42,202 nucleotides of DNA from Actinomycetota bacterium (GTDB taxonomy: Bacteria > Actinomycetota > AC-67), in assembly GCA_040905475.1 (NCBI GenBank), contig JBBDRM010000166.1, forward strand, positions 28,642 through 70,843. The letters are read 5' to 3'. How positions within the stretch are numbered: position 1 is the stretch's first letter; every line of letters starts with the position of its first letter. The translations under genes were made by a program, and so were the position numbers. This document shows, piece after piece, positions 14,482-22,870 of this stretch. The notes beneath the pieces were generated by a model. It had not been told where the DNA came from. It made no database searches and saw nothing but the letters and a program-made list of their open reading frames with translations.

Positions 14482-15402
14482 TCAGCCGCCCAAGAACGGG
14501 CTCAGCGGGAACTGGTTTCCGCTCACGACGTTGCCGCTGGCGATCAGCGCGAACACACCCGCGCCGATCACCAGTGCGAACCCGACCAGCGCGGCGAGCC
14601 GCCCGGTGTCTCCACGGGAACGCGACCATTTCTCAAGCCCGGAGCCCGCGACGAAACCGCCGACCAGGCCGCCGAGGTGCGCGAAGTTATCGATGCCCCC
14701 GATGGAGAATCCGAAGAAAAGATTGATCCCGACGAGGAAGAACAGTGAGCGAAGCTGATCCCTCGACCCCTGCAGATCCCGATGCCGGACGTAGAACGCT
14801 ATCCAGCAGCCCAAGATCCCGAACACGCCACCCGAAGCCCCCGCCCGGACGCCGAAGCCCGACGTCAGCGCGACCGACATGGCCGACCCGAGGAACCCGG
14901 CCGACAGGTACAGCACCAAGAAACGGAACCGCCCGTAGCGCGCCTCCACGGCCGGACCGAACAGGAACAGCGCATACATGTTGAACAGGAGATGGAACGC
15001 TCCGATGTGAACGAACATCGCCGTGAAAAGCCGCCACCACTCGCTCGCTCTCAGCGGAACCCTCAGCGCCCCGAAGCGGATCAGATTGTCTGAGTCCTCC
15101 CAACCGCCGGCGGCGAGCAACGCAACGAAGAGCGCGACGTTGATCGCGATCAAGGCCTGGGTCACGCCGGCGCCGCTGATGATGCGGACCAGCGGGAACT
15201 TGTCGGCTTGACGTTGCACGGCCGACCGCGTCCGGTACGAGGCGGCACCGGCGGCTCCCTCCCGCGCCCGGCCCGTGCAGACCGGGCACTGGTAGCCGAC
15301 GGGTGCCTCGATCATGTCGTCGGGGCAGATCGCCCGCCCGCAATTCGTGCAGGTGACGGCGGTGAGGCGGTCGGGATGGAATGCACACGGCTGCTCGGGC
15401 AC
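14482..15402 (-). CDS. rhomboid-family intramembrane serine protease with N-terminal zinc finger
   Basis: This protein of about 306 residues opens with a B-box-like zinc finger (CAFHPDRLTAVTCTNCGRAIC, then CPVC), a linker, and six membrane helices. The rhomboid features are HLLFNMYALF (helix 2 loop), the catalytic serine in GASGG (about residue 190) and the histidine in NFAHLGGL (about 242). Rhomboids cleave membrane proteins within the bilayer. The GTG at 15402 is chosen because a TAGACT hexamer (complement of 15411-15416) lies 8 bases before it, and homologues begin with this zinc-finger sequence. The longer GTG at 15462 would nearly touch the divergent cyclase gene and has no ribosome site. 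Confidence 0.88.
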   Translation of the reverse strand: MPEQPCAFHPDRLTAVTCTNCGRAICPDDMIEAPVGYQCPVCTGRAREGAAGAASYRTRSAVQRQADKFPLVRIISGAGVTQALIAINVALFVALLAAGGWEDSDNLIRFGALRVPLRASEWWRLFTAMFVHIGAFHLLFNMYALFLFGPAVEARYGRFRFLVLYLSAGFLGSAMSVALTSGFGVRAGASGGVFGILGCWIAFYVRHRDLQGSRDQLRSLFFLVGINLFFGFSIGGIDNFAHLGGLVGGFVAGSGLEKWSRSRGDTGRLAALVGFALVIGAGVFALIASGNVVSGNQFPLSPFLGG

Positions 15403-15472
15403 TGAGGGCCAGTCTAGCCGGGGCGGATGATAGTGTTCTGAGACCGTTTCCGATGGGGCCACGGGGAGAATC

Positions 15473-18400
15473 GTGAGCGGTCAACAGCCCGACGGCGCCG
15501 TCACAGTGCTCTTCACCGACGTCGAAGGCTCGACGGATCTTCGTACCCGCTTCGGCGACGAGCTGGCGGACGAGCTCCTCCGAACGCACGAGGATCTCGT
15601 CCGGGGTCAGGTCGAGCGCCACGGCGGTCGCGAGGTGAAGTCGCTCGGGGACGGGTTCATGGTGGCGTTCGGCTCGCCGCGCAAGGCGATCTCGTGCGCC
15701 GTCGACATCCAGCGGGTCCTCGATGAGCGGAACCGGTCGAGCCCCGGCCGTGAGATCCGCGTCCGCATCGGCATCAACACCGGCGAGGTGTCCGACGTCG
15801 CCGGCGACTTGATCGGGGCGGCCGTCAACGCGGCTGCGAGGATCGCAGGCAAGGCACGCGGCGGGCAGATCCTGATCGCGAACGTCGTGAAGGATCTCGC
15901 CGGCGTCCGTCCCGACCTGTCGTACATCGACCGCGGGTTGTACTGGCTCAAGGGATTCCCCGAGCGCTGGCGCCTGTACGAGATCCTGCGCCGTGCCCCC
16001 GGACCGGTCGAGGAGCTCACGGCACCGACCCTCGGGAAAACGCGCTTCGTCGGGCGCGACACCGAACGCGCGGATCTTCGCCGGTTCGTCGAAGGCGCAG
16101 CGGCCGGTCGCGGCGCACTCGTCATGATCGGTGGCGAGCCGGGCGTCGGGAAGACCCGCATCACCGAGGAGGTGGCCGAGGAAGCCGCCGCACGCGGGAT
16201 GATGGCTTTGGTCGGGCATTGCCAGGAGACGGAGGCTCCCCTTCCGTACGCGCCGGTCGTCGAGATCCTCGAAGCGACGTTGCGGAGCGTGTCTCGCGAG
16301 ACGCTGCTGGAGGCCTTCGGAGACGCGGCGCCCGAGCTCGCTCGCATCCTGCCGGAGCTGCGGAGGATCTTCCCCGATCTTCCCCCGCCGCTCGATCTGC
16401 CCCCCGAACAAGAGCGCCGCTATCTGTTCAACTGCTTCACCGAATTCCTCGAGCGGGCCAGCCATCTGCAACCGCTGCTGTTCGTGCTCGAGGACGTTCA
16501 CTGGGCCGATGAGTCGACCTTGCTCTTGCTCCAGCACCTCGCCGAGCGTCTGGCGAACATGCAGATCCTCATGCTCGCCACGTACCGGGACGTCGAGCTG
16601 GACGTCGAACGGCCGCTCGCCCGTCGGCTCGAGGAGCTCGTGCGTCGGCGGCTGGCCCACCGCGTCAGCTTGAACCGCCTGCCCAAGCACGGCGTCGGCG
16701 ACATGATCGGCGCGCTCGCCGGACGCGTGGCTCCCGAGTCGCTCGTGGACGCGGTATATGAGGAGACCGAGGGGAACTGCTTCTTCGTCGAGGAGGTCTT
16801 CCAGCACCTCCACGAGGAGGGAAAGCTATTCGATCAGGCCGGCAACTGGCGGACCGAGGTTCAGGTCGGCGAGATCGACGTGCCGGAAGGCGTGCGACTG
16901 GTGCTCGGGCGGCGGCTCTCGCGCCTTTCCGAGGGCGCCCGCCGGGCGCTTTCCGCCGCGGCTGTGATCGGGCGCAACTTCACCTACGAGCTTGCCGAAG
17001 CGGTCGACGAGGTCGGCGGCGACACCCTGCTCGACGCGGTCGAGGAGGCCCAGCGCGCTAACCTGTTGACCTGGTCCGAGGATCCGCTGCGTCCGCGTTT
17101 CTCCTTCGCGCACGAGTTGATCCGTCAGACGCTCCTGACGAACCTCGCGCTTCCGCGCCGGCAGCGGCTCCACCTGCGCATCGCCGAGGCGATCGAGCGC
17201 GTCTACGCGCGCGATCTCGAGCCGCACGTCGCGGACCTCGCCCACCACCTCTACCAAGCGGGCGCGGCTGCGGATCCCCATAAGGCGGTCGGCTTTCTCT
17301 CGCTGGCGGCTCACCGCGCGATGGAGGGCGCCGCCTTCGAGGAAGCGCTGCGCGCCTACGAACGCGCGCTCTCCCTACAAGACCCAGGCGACGTGAGTAC
17401 CCGCGCCGATCTGCTGGTCCGCCTCGGGTTCGCGCAGCGGAGCCTCGGTCGCACTGAGGGCGCGCTCGCGTCCTGGCGCGAAGCGCTCGACCTGTACGCG
17501 GAACTCGACGACATCGCGGCCGCGACGAGCGTCTGCTGGGACATCAGCTATCAGCTCGGCTGGGCCGGACGTCCCATCGAAGCGATGGAGTTCACCCAGC
17601 GCGGACTCGTCGCGGCAGGCGACGCCCGTACGCCGGTGCGCGGCATGCTGCTGTCTTCGGCCGGCGCGTTCGTTGGCTTCCTCGGCGATTACGTCGGAGG
17701 GGCGGAGATGATCGACGAGGCGCTCTCCATCGCCGAAGAGACGCACGACCTTGGGCTCGAGAGCTACGCTCGTCTGGCACGAGGGATCTTGAATTACTCG
17801 CACGCGGAACTCGAGGTCCTGCGTCGGGACGGGCCGGAAGCGACGGAGCTCCTCCGAGAGCACGGGTCTGCCTGGGACCTCTCCAGCTATCTGTCGCTGC
17901 TGGAGTTCGCCTACTTTGCGACCGGTCACGTCGCCGCCTCGATTCCCGTGCACGAGGAGCTGGAGCCGCTGGCGTCACGGATCGGCAACCAAGTTCCCTA
18001 TCTGCTCACGCGGCGGGGAGAAGCGATCCGCGCGCTCATGTCGTCCGGCGACCTGGACGCGTGGGAGGAGTTCTCCCGATGGGATCTGGAATTCTGTCGC
18101 AGCCGCGAGCTCGAGTGGATCAGCAATTCCTTCGGTTTTCTGTCCGGCATCGCGTTCTACCGAGGACGCTGGGAGGAAGCGCTCGAGCTGGCTCGGGAAG
18201 CGAACGCGACCGAGCCTCCAGGGGGCTTCAACGGATGGGCGTGGCCGCTCGTGTTCCACACGCTCGCGCACCTCGGTCGCCGAGACGATGCGCTCGCGCT
18301 CCTGGAAGAGGACCGTGTCCGGCTTCCGGCGGGACGGCCGGCGTCGTGGGGAGCCTGGGCGATCCTGCACGGGGCCGTCGAAGGTTTGATGATCCTCGGC

Positions 18401-18766
18401 GAGCACGAACGGGCAGCCGATCTCTATCCGCTCGTCGTGGAGTCGCTGAATACCGGAACCGTTTACCTCAAGGTCTACAACATCCGTCTCTGCCATACGG
18501 TCGCCGGTCTGGCGGCCCACGGAGCGCGGGACTGGTCGAGATCCGAAGCACACTTCCGTGAAGCTCTGCGGTTGGCCGAGACGCTCCCGGTCCGGATCGA
18601 GCAGGCGGACGCGCGTCGCTACTTCGCCGCCATGCTCGCCGAGCGGAATGGTGACGGTGATCGGGAAGAGGCGCGCGCGATGCTCGAGGAAGCGCTGGAC
18701 CTGTACCGCTCGCTGGGCATGCCGCGTCACGTCGAGATGGCTGAGGAGCAGTTGAAGGGCCTTTAG
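15473..18766 (+). CDS. class III adenylate cyclase fused to an AAA/STAND ATPase and TPR region
   Basis: This 1097-residue regulator has three parts. Residues about 8-165 are a class III cyclase: metal aspartates Asp16 (FTDVEGST) and Asp60 (SLGDGF), adenine-selecting Lys56 and Asp112, and transition-state Asn119 and Arg123 (VNAAARIAG). All are present, so ATP cyclisation is likely. Residues about 190-450 form a STAND-type ATPase with Walker A GEPGVGKT (221-228) and Walker B LLFVLEDVHWAD (335-346). The rest is TPR-like helical repeats. No DNA-binding domain follows. Cyclase activity would be gated by ATP and ligand binding at the repeats. The GTG start follows GGGGAG by 5 bases. A Crp regulator and a peptidase with two cyclic-nucleotide domains are encoded 8-15 kb downstream. 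Confidence 0.9.
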   Translation: MSGQQPDGAVTVLFTDVEGSTDLRTRFGDELADELLRTHEDLVRGQVERHGGREVKSLGDGFMVAFGSPRKAISCAVDIQRVLDERNRSSPGREIRVRIGINTGEVSDVAGDLIGAAVNAAARIAGKARGGQILIANVVKDLAGVRPDLSYIDRGLYWLKGFPERWRLYEILRRAPGPVEELTAPTLGKTRFVGRDTERADLRRFVEGAAAGRGALVMIGGEPGVGKTRITEEVAEEAAARGMMALVGHCQETEAPLPYAPVVEILEATLRSVSRETLLEAFGDAAPELARILPELRRIFPDLPPPLDLPPEQERRYLFNCFTEFLERASHLQPLLFVLEDVHWADESTLLLLQHLAERLANMQILMLATYRDVELDVERPLARRLEELVRRRLAHRVSLNRLPKHGVGDMIGALAGRVAPESLVDAVYEETEGNCFFVEEVFQHLHEEGKLFDQAGNWRTEVQVGEIDVPEGVRLVLGRRLSRLSEGARRALSAAAVIGRNFTYELAEAVDEVGGDTLLDAVEEAQRANLLTWSEDPLRPRFSFAHELIRQTLLTNLALPRRQRLHLRIAEAIERVYARDLEPHVADLAHHLYQAGAAADPHKAVGFLSLAAHRAMEGAAFEEALRAYERALSLQDPGDVSTRADLLVRLGFAQRSLGRTEGALASWREALDLYAELDDIAAATSVCWDISYQLGWAGRPIEAMEFTQRGLVAAGDARTPVRGMLLSSAGAFVGFLGDYVGGAEMIDEALSIAEETHDLGLESYARLARGILNYSHAELEVLRRDGPEATELLREHGSAWDLSSYLSLLEFAYFATGHVAASIPVHEELEPLASRIGNQVPYLLTRRGEAIRALMSSGDLDAWEEFSRWDLEFCRSRELEWISNSFGFLSGIAFYRGRWEEALELAREANATEPPGGFNGWAWPLVFHTLAHLGRRDDALALLEEDRVRLPAGRPASWGAWAILHGAVEGLMILGEHERAADLYPLVVESLNTGTVYLKVYNIRLCHTVAGLAAHGARDWSRSEAHFREALRLAETLPVRIEQADARRYFAAMLAERNGDGDREEARAMLEEALDLYRSLGMPRHVEMAEEQLKGL

Positions 18767-19704
18767 CGGACGAGCGGCATCACGGATTCGGAGAACTGGC
18801 GGATCTGATCCTCGGCTTCGGCGTCGAACGGAAGCTCGTGCCAGAGGATGAACTGCTGCACGCCGATGTCCTTCAAAGCCATGATCTGCTCGGCGACCTG
18901 CATCGGCGTGCCGAAGATGAACCGCGATCGCAACTGCTCGTCGAAGGGAACACCGTTGCGTTCGTACTGCTCGATCGCGCGGGCCTCGGCGCGCTTCGCG
19001 TCCGCGTCCACCGACACGCGTTGACCGAACGAGAGCGTGAGAGATGCCGGGTCGCGGCCGATGTCCTCGCAGGCGTGACGCATCGCGGCGAGCCGTTCCT
19101 CATACTCCTTGAGGGAGAGGAAGATCGCGTTCCAGCCGTCGGCCTGGCGGGCGATGATCTCGGGCATCTTGGTGCGGCCCCAGCCGCCGACCCAGATCGG
19201 CGGGTGCGGCCGCTGCGCCGGCTGCGGCTGCACGTGCGCGGAAGACACCTTGTAGAAGCGCCCCTCGAAGTTGTCCCGCGTCGGGTCCCACATCGTCCGG
19301 ACCACGCTGATCGCTTCGTCGAGACGCTCGACGCGCTCGGAGAGCTTCGGGAACTGCACGCCGTACAGGTCGGCCTCCCAGGCGTTCCAGCAGGCGCCGA
19401 TCCCGAACTCGAGCCGGCCTCCCGACGCGATGTCGATCGTGGACGCGGTCTTCGCGAGGATCGCCGGATGGCGGAACATCACGCAGCTGACGAGGATCCC
19501 GCCGCGGATGCGGTCCGTCTTGGCGAGGAGCATCGCGAGCGCCGACCACGACTCGTATACCTCCCCGTCGAGATCGCCGCCGACGGGAACGAGATGGTCG
19601 TACAGCCATCCGTGGGAGTAGCCGGTGCGCTCGGCGAGCTGCCACAGGCCGAGGATCTCGGAGAACGGCCGGTGCTGCTGTCCGGTCTGGATGCCGAACT
19701 GCAC
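18763..19704 (-). CDS. LLM-class (F420-dependent, luciferase-like) oxidoreductase
   Basis: This 313-residue TIM-barrel protein belongs to the luciferase-like monooxygenase family, whose actinobacterial members mostly use F420. It shows the N-terminal strand MQFGIQTGQ, GYSHGWLYDHLVP, the segment MFRHPAILAKTASTIDIASGGRLEFGIGACW and PHPPIWVGGWG. Family length is usual (about 300-330). The reaction cannot be named. The GTG start is 5 bp after the IF-1 stop, so it is probably co-transcribed with infA, an odd partnership. Its stop shares TTAG with the convergent cyclase gene. Confidence 0.85.
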   Translation of the reverse strand: MQFGIQTGQQHRPFSEILGLWQLAERTGYSHGWLYDHLVPVGGDLDGEVYESWSALAMLLAKTDRIRGGILVSCVMFRHPAILAKTASTIDIASGGRLEFGIGACWNAWEADLYGVQFPKLSERVERLDEAISVVRTMWDPTRDNFEGRFYKVSSAHVQPQPAQRPHPPIWVGGWGRTKMPEIIARQADGWNAIFLSLKEYEERLAAMRHACEDIGRDPASLTLSFGQRVSVDADAKRAEARAIEQYERNGVPFDEQLRSRFIFGTPMQVAEQIMALKDIGVQQFILWHELPFDAEAEDQIRQFSESVMPLVR

Positions 19705-19709
19705 GGGTC

Positions 19710-20096
19710 TTAGCGGTACCGGTAGATGATGCGCCCGCGCGTGAGGTCGTACGCCGAGAGCTCGATCTTCACCCGGTCGCCCGGCAGGATGCGGATGTAG
19801 TGCTTGCGCATCTTCCCGGAGATGTGGCCGAGGATGCGATGGCCGTTGTCGAGGTCGATCCGGAACATCACGTTCGGCAGCGCCTCGACGATCGTGCCGT
19901 CGAATTCGATCGCGTCTTCCTTCGAATCGCCGGCGCGAGCGAGCTGCTTCGTTCGCTGCTGCTGTTTCTTCTCGAGGCGCGCCTGACGAGAGCCGGGCCG
20001 CTTGGCGCCCGTGCCGGGACGGCCGCCGCCGGGACGGCCGCTCCGGCCACTTGCGCCGCCGGCACGCGGCGCCGGTCCTCTGCGTGGTCGTGCCAT
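19710..20096 (-). CDS. infA: translation initiation factor IF-1 with N-terminal basic extension
   Basis: Residues about 57-128 are a full IF-1: [52 protein letters not shown], then [15 protein letters not shown]-1 sits in the ribosomal A site during initiation. Before it come about 56 residues rich in Arg, Gly and Pro, then [10 protein letters not shown], which normal IF-1 (about 72 residues) lacks. No ATG, GTG or TTG lies between the extension and the core, so the extension appears translated. The ATG at 20096 follows GAGGA. An ATG at 20138 lies only 3 bases after the -10-like TAGACT (complement of 20142-20147), so it should not be in the mRNA. No rpmJ or rpsM follows; an LLM oxidoreductase does. 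Confidence 0.9.
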   Translation of the reverse strand: MARPRRGPAPRAGGASGRSGRPGGGRPGTGAKRPGSRQARLEKKQQQRTKQLARAGDSKEDAIEFDGTIVEALPNVMFRIDLDNGHRILGHISGKMRKHYIRILPGDRVKIELSAYDLTRGRIIYRYR

Positions 20097-20231
20097 ATCG
20101 CGTCCTCGTCGGGTTGCGCGCTCGGTTGAGCGAGCCATAAGAGTCTACAGCGGGGCCGGTCGCTCAGGTAAAGGCGCCGGTGATCACTCCGGGACGATAC
20201 CCGAGCGCCGGGCGAGGCTTCGAAGGGGGCC

Positions 20232-20256
20232 GGGGGGGGGGGGGGGGGGGGGGGGG
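20232..20256. repeat. 25-base G homopolymer
   Basis: An unbroken run of 25 G residues (C on the other strand) lies between infA and a 50-residue peptide gene. It begins 4 bases past the peptide stop in the peptide's reading direction. It could be a true phase-variable or G-quadruplex tract, or a poly-G artefact of two-colour sequencing at an assembly join. Nothing else in the window is as low in complexity. Confidence 0.95.
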
Positions 20257-20259
20257 TCG

Positions 20260-20412
20260 TCAGCCGAGAGCGACCACTGGGGTCGCCAGCCCCAGCAGCA
20301 GCGCGCCCGACAGCACGACGATCGTGACGAGACGCTTGCTCGCGCGCCGCGAAGGGCCGGTTGCCCTTCGAGATCGTGCGAGCTCCAGAGCCTCCGGGGA
20401 GAACGGTCGCAT
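20260..20412 (-). CDS. 50-residue single-helix membrane or secreted peptide
   Basis: This short gene encodes a 50-residue peptide. It has a basic N-terminal half (RSRRATGPSRRASKR) and a hydrophobic helix at about residues 28-49 (LVTIVVLSGALLLGLATPVV), ending ALG. It looks like either a one-helix membrane peptide or a signal peptide whose mature part is missing. The ribosome site GAGGAGGAA ends 4 bases before the ATG, one of the best in the window, and lies within a hairpin. The stop lies 3 bases from the G-homopolymer. If that tract marks an assembly error, the gene could be the beginning of a longer secreted protein. No family recognised. Confidence 0.6.
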   Translation of the reverse strand: MRPFSPEALELARSRRATGPSRRASKRLVTIVVLSGALLLGLATPVVALG

Positions 20413-20417
20413 GGTGT

Positions 20418-20440
20418 TCCTCCTCACGTGGGGAGGAGAA
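20418..20440 (-). promoter_or_regulatory. hairpin that covers the ribosome site of the 50-residue peptide gene
   Basis: On the minus strand CUCCUC pairs with GAGGAG across a 7-base loop. The stem extends by a G-U and a U-A pair to 8 bp. The 3' arm is the Shine-Dalgarno sequence itself, so the fold would block translation. The outer pair is G-U in the minus RNA but C-A in the plus RNA, fitting a function in the peptide's mRNA. Upstream, a 15-base near-palindrome (20489-20503) and CCCG-GTTG-CGGG lie in the same leader. Confidence 0.4.
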
Positions 20441-20565
20441 GGCGACGCCTGTTCTCCCGCAACCGGGCGACGGAATCAACGGCAGCTCGCGGCCGTCGGC
20501 CGCCTCGCGCCGAAGACGTCGCGGTCGAGAGGGGTTGGCTCATCGCGCCGTATACTCCGGCCGCG

Positions 20566-21429
20566 ATGGACGCCAAGGAGCTCAACGCGCTGGTCCACGA
20601 CCGCGAGGCCGCGTTCTACGACGACCGGTTCCTGATCGCGTTCGACGGCCGGGTCGGCCGCGACGTCGAGCGCGACCTGCAGCGCGTTGTCGGAGGACCG
20701 GTGCGCGCGCGCCGCGCGCTGGATCTGGCCTGCGGCACCGGGTACGCGGCGATCGGGCTCGCGGTGGCCGGGCTCGCCGACGAGATCCACGCGACCGACC
20801 TGTCGACCAAGATGCTCGAGCGCTGCCGGGACAACGCAGACGCCGCCGATGCGACCATTCGGATCGCGCTCGCCGACGCGGAGCGGCTGCCGTACGCGGC
20901 GGATGCCTTCGACCTCGTCGTTGCCCGCGGAGCTCTGCACCACGTCCCTTCGCCGGGGGCCATGATGAGCGAGATCCGGCGCGTGCTCTCGCCGGGCGGG
21001 ACCGCGGTCGTGCTCGCGGAGCCGACGGCTCCCGGCGAGAAGCAGGTCGCTGCGGTCGTGGGCACGGCGTACCGCGTGATCGAGGCGTGGCGGAAGCTCC
21101 GGCGGCGTGAGAAGGATGCGGAGCACGAACGGTGGGAGATGGCCTCGATCGCCGCGAACCTGCACACCTTCGCGCCGGCCGACGTCGAGCGCCTCGCACG
21201 CGACGCCGGGTTCACCGAGGTGCGCGTCGGGACCGCATCGTGGGCGTGGGTGCTGACGCTCGGGCTCAACTACTACTTCGTCGGCGAGTCGGAGCGGCTG
21301 GCGCGCAGCCGCGTTGCCCGCGCGACCGGGCGCCGGCTGGCGGAGGCGGCCGCCGCGTTCGACCGTGCCGTCGCCGATCGCGTCTTCCCCCCGTCGTGGC
21401 GACACACCGTGCAAGCCGTCCTGCGATGA
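20566..21429 (+). CDS. SAM-dependent class I methyltransferase
   Basis: This 287-residue methyltransferase has motif I in LDLACGTGYAAIGLA (about residues 49-63), the acidic end of strand 2 in IHATDLSTKML, and ADAERLPYAADAFDLVVARGALHHV, the UbiE/type 11 pattern. The substrate is unknown. The long frame running back to 20002 is a shadow; the ATG at 20566 is preceded by a -10-like TATACT (20551-20556) at 9 bases, with no ribosome site, so a leaderless transcript is likely. The stop overlaps the next gene's start (ATGA), giving a two-gene operon with the hydrolase. Confidence 0.87.
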   Translation: MDAKELNALVHDREAAFYDDRFLIAFDGRVGRDVERDLQRVVGGPVRARRALDLACGTGYAAIGLAVAGLADEIHATDLSTKMLERCRDNADAADATIRIALADAERLPYAADAFDLVVARGALHHVPSPGAMMSEIRRVLSPGGTAVVLAEPTAPGEKQVAAVVGTAYRVIEAWRKLRRREKDAEHERWEMASIAANLHTFAPADVERLARDAGFTEVRVGTASWAWVLTLGLNYYFVGESERLARSRVARATGRRLAEAAAAFDRAVADRVFPPSWRHTVQAVLR

Positions 21430-22073
21430 CTCACCGTCCCGCCGAGCCGCTCACCTTCACCTGGCGGGACGGCGAAGTATCGGGCGCTCGCAGCGTGACG
21501 GACGGCGAACCCAGGGCGAAGCTCGTCCTCGCGCACGGTGCCGGTGGCGACATGAACCACCCCCAGCTCACCGGGATGGCTGAGGGGCTCGCCGCGAACG
21601 GGATCGAGGTCGTGCGGTTCAACTTCCCGTACCGCGAGGCCGGAAGGAAGGCGCCCGATCGTCAGGAGAAGCTCGAAGCGTGCTACTGGGCCGTCGCGAA
21701 AGAGCTTTCGGCGTCGGCGGCTCGGCTCTATCTCGGCGGCGGGTCGATGGGCGGCAGGATCGCTTCACATATCGTCTCGGACGGCTTCCCGGCCGCCGGT
21801 CTGGTGTTTCAGAGCTATCCCTTGCATCCGCCCGGGAAACCCGAGCGGTTGCGCGACGCCCACCTCACGCGGATCGCGGTACCGATGCTCTTCATCTGGG
21901 GAACGCGAGATCCGTTCGCGACGCCCGAGCTGCTCGAGCGAACCGTCGCGTCGCTGCCGTCCGCGACGCTCCATCGCATCGAGGGGGGCGACCACGGGCT
22001 GAAGGTTCGCGGACGCACCGGCGCGGACGTGCTCGACGAAGTCGTCGGCGTTATCTCCCGCTGGATCGGTTGA
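21426..22073 (+). CDS. alpha/beta hydrolase (TEX30/dienelactone-hydrolase-like)
   Basis: This 215-residue alpha/beta hydrolase has the oxyanion-hole segment VLAHGAGGDMNHP, the nucleophile elbow GGGSMGGRIAS (Ser in GxSxG), the acid in FIWGTRDPFATPE and the histidine in EGGDHGLKVRG. The pattern LAHGAGGDMxHP...NFPYREAGRKAPD is that of the small TEX30/KANL3-like family. The substrate is not known. ATGA coupling to the methyltransferase gene sets the start; the longer upstream frame is a shadow. Confidence 0.83.
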   Translation: MTHRPAEPLTFTWRDGEVSGARSVTDGEPRAKLVLAHGAGGDMNHPQLTGMAEGLAANGIEVVRFNFPYREAGRKAPDRQEKLEACYWAVAKELSASAARLYLGGGSMGGRIASHIVSDGFPAAGLVFQSYPLHPPGKPERLRDAHLTRIAVPMLFIWGTRDPFATPELLERTVASLPSATLHRIEGGDHGLKVRGRTGADVLDEVVGVISRWIG

Positions 22074-22077
22074 GCCC

Positions 22078-22803
22078 TCAGCCGCCGCGCGCGGCCGGCA
22101 GTTCGAAGCGATCGCCGGGCACAAGCCATCGGGTGTCGTCGCCCGTACGGATCAGCGCCTCGCCGCGCCCGAGCGCCCGGCCGTGTCCCTCGTCGAGCAG
22201 CACCGCCGAGTCCTCCGCGATGCCGAACACCATGCAGGAGGGGGCGATCTCATCGGCGAGCCGCTCCGCTTCATCCCACCGGTCGTAGTGCGGAACGACG
22301 GCGATGCCCTGGAGGATGCCGAGGCCGATCGTCCACGTGGTCGGCGTTCCGTACCCCGAGCCCGGCGCGTGCACGAGCGTCCAGTCGCCGAGCACCATCG
22401 CCCCCGCGCTGGCGCCGACGATCCAGCCGCCGTTGCGCCGCGCTTGCAGGACCCCGCTCCACAGCGGCGATCCCTCGAGCGCCGCGAGCAGCCGCGCCGG
22501 CTTCCCGCCCGATAGGTACACGAGGTCGGCCGAGGAGACCTCGGCGACGTTCTGCGGATCCTCGGCGTGCGACCAGTTGAGCACCATCAGTGCGACCGTC
22601 CGCGCGCCGAGTCGCGTGAAGTGCTCGACGCCGCGGTAGGCCCAGTCGTCGGGATCCTCTCCCCCGGCCGCGGTCGGGAGGATCACGACCCGGGGGTGTG
22701 GCGGAAGCGTCGTGAGGATCTCACGATCGATGTCCTCCATCGCCGGGGTGAACTCGCCTGATCCGACGAGCCCGATGCGAGCGTGCGCGACGACGTCGTC
22801 CAT
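22078..22803 (-). CDS. peptidase S51 / cyanophycinase-like protein
   Basis: This 241-residue protein has the S51 fold (class I glutamine amidotransferase-like): IGLVGSGEF, VVILPTAAG, LVYLSGGKP and the nucleophile elbow GASAGAMVLGD (Ser132). It then has PHYDRWDEAERLADEI, as in cyanophycinase and dipeptidase E. These hydrolyse aspartyl dipeptides or cyanophycin; no cyanophycin synthetase is nearby. The ATG at 22803 is supported by TAGCCT (complement of 22812-22817) at 8 bases. GGAGG touches the ATG and is too close to act as a ribosome site. The alternative start at 22839 is less likely. It diverges from the alpha-hydroxy-acid dehydrogenase gene. Confidence 0.8.
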   Translation of the reverse strand: MDDVVAHARIGLVGSGEFTPAMEDIDREILTTLPPHPRVVILPTAAGGEDPDDWAYRGVEHFTRLGARTVALMVLNWSHAEDPQNVAEVSSADLVYLSGGKPARLLAALEGSPLWSGVLQARRNGGWIVGASAGAMVLGDWTLVHAPGSGYGTPTTWTIGLGILQGIAVVPHYDRWDEAERLADEIAPSCMVFGIAEDSAVLLDEGHGRALGRGEALIRTGDDTRWLVPGDRFELPAARGG

Positions 22804-22870
22804 CCTCCGAAAGGCTAGCGGCCGGATCCGCTCCCGCACGGAGCTGGGTTTCCGCTATGCTCGCGCGCCC

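Noticed and set aside
20413-20560. Leader of the 50-residue peptide looked like a cyclic-di-AMP (ydaO) riboswitch fragment
   Set aside because: Only a short GGGAGAAC-like segment fits; the GGGGTGAATC core and closing CAGCTAACC strand are absent.
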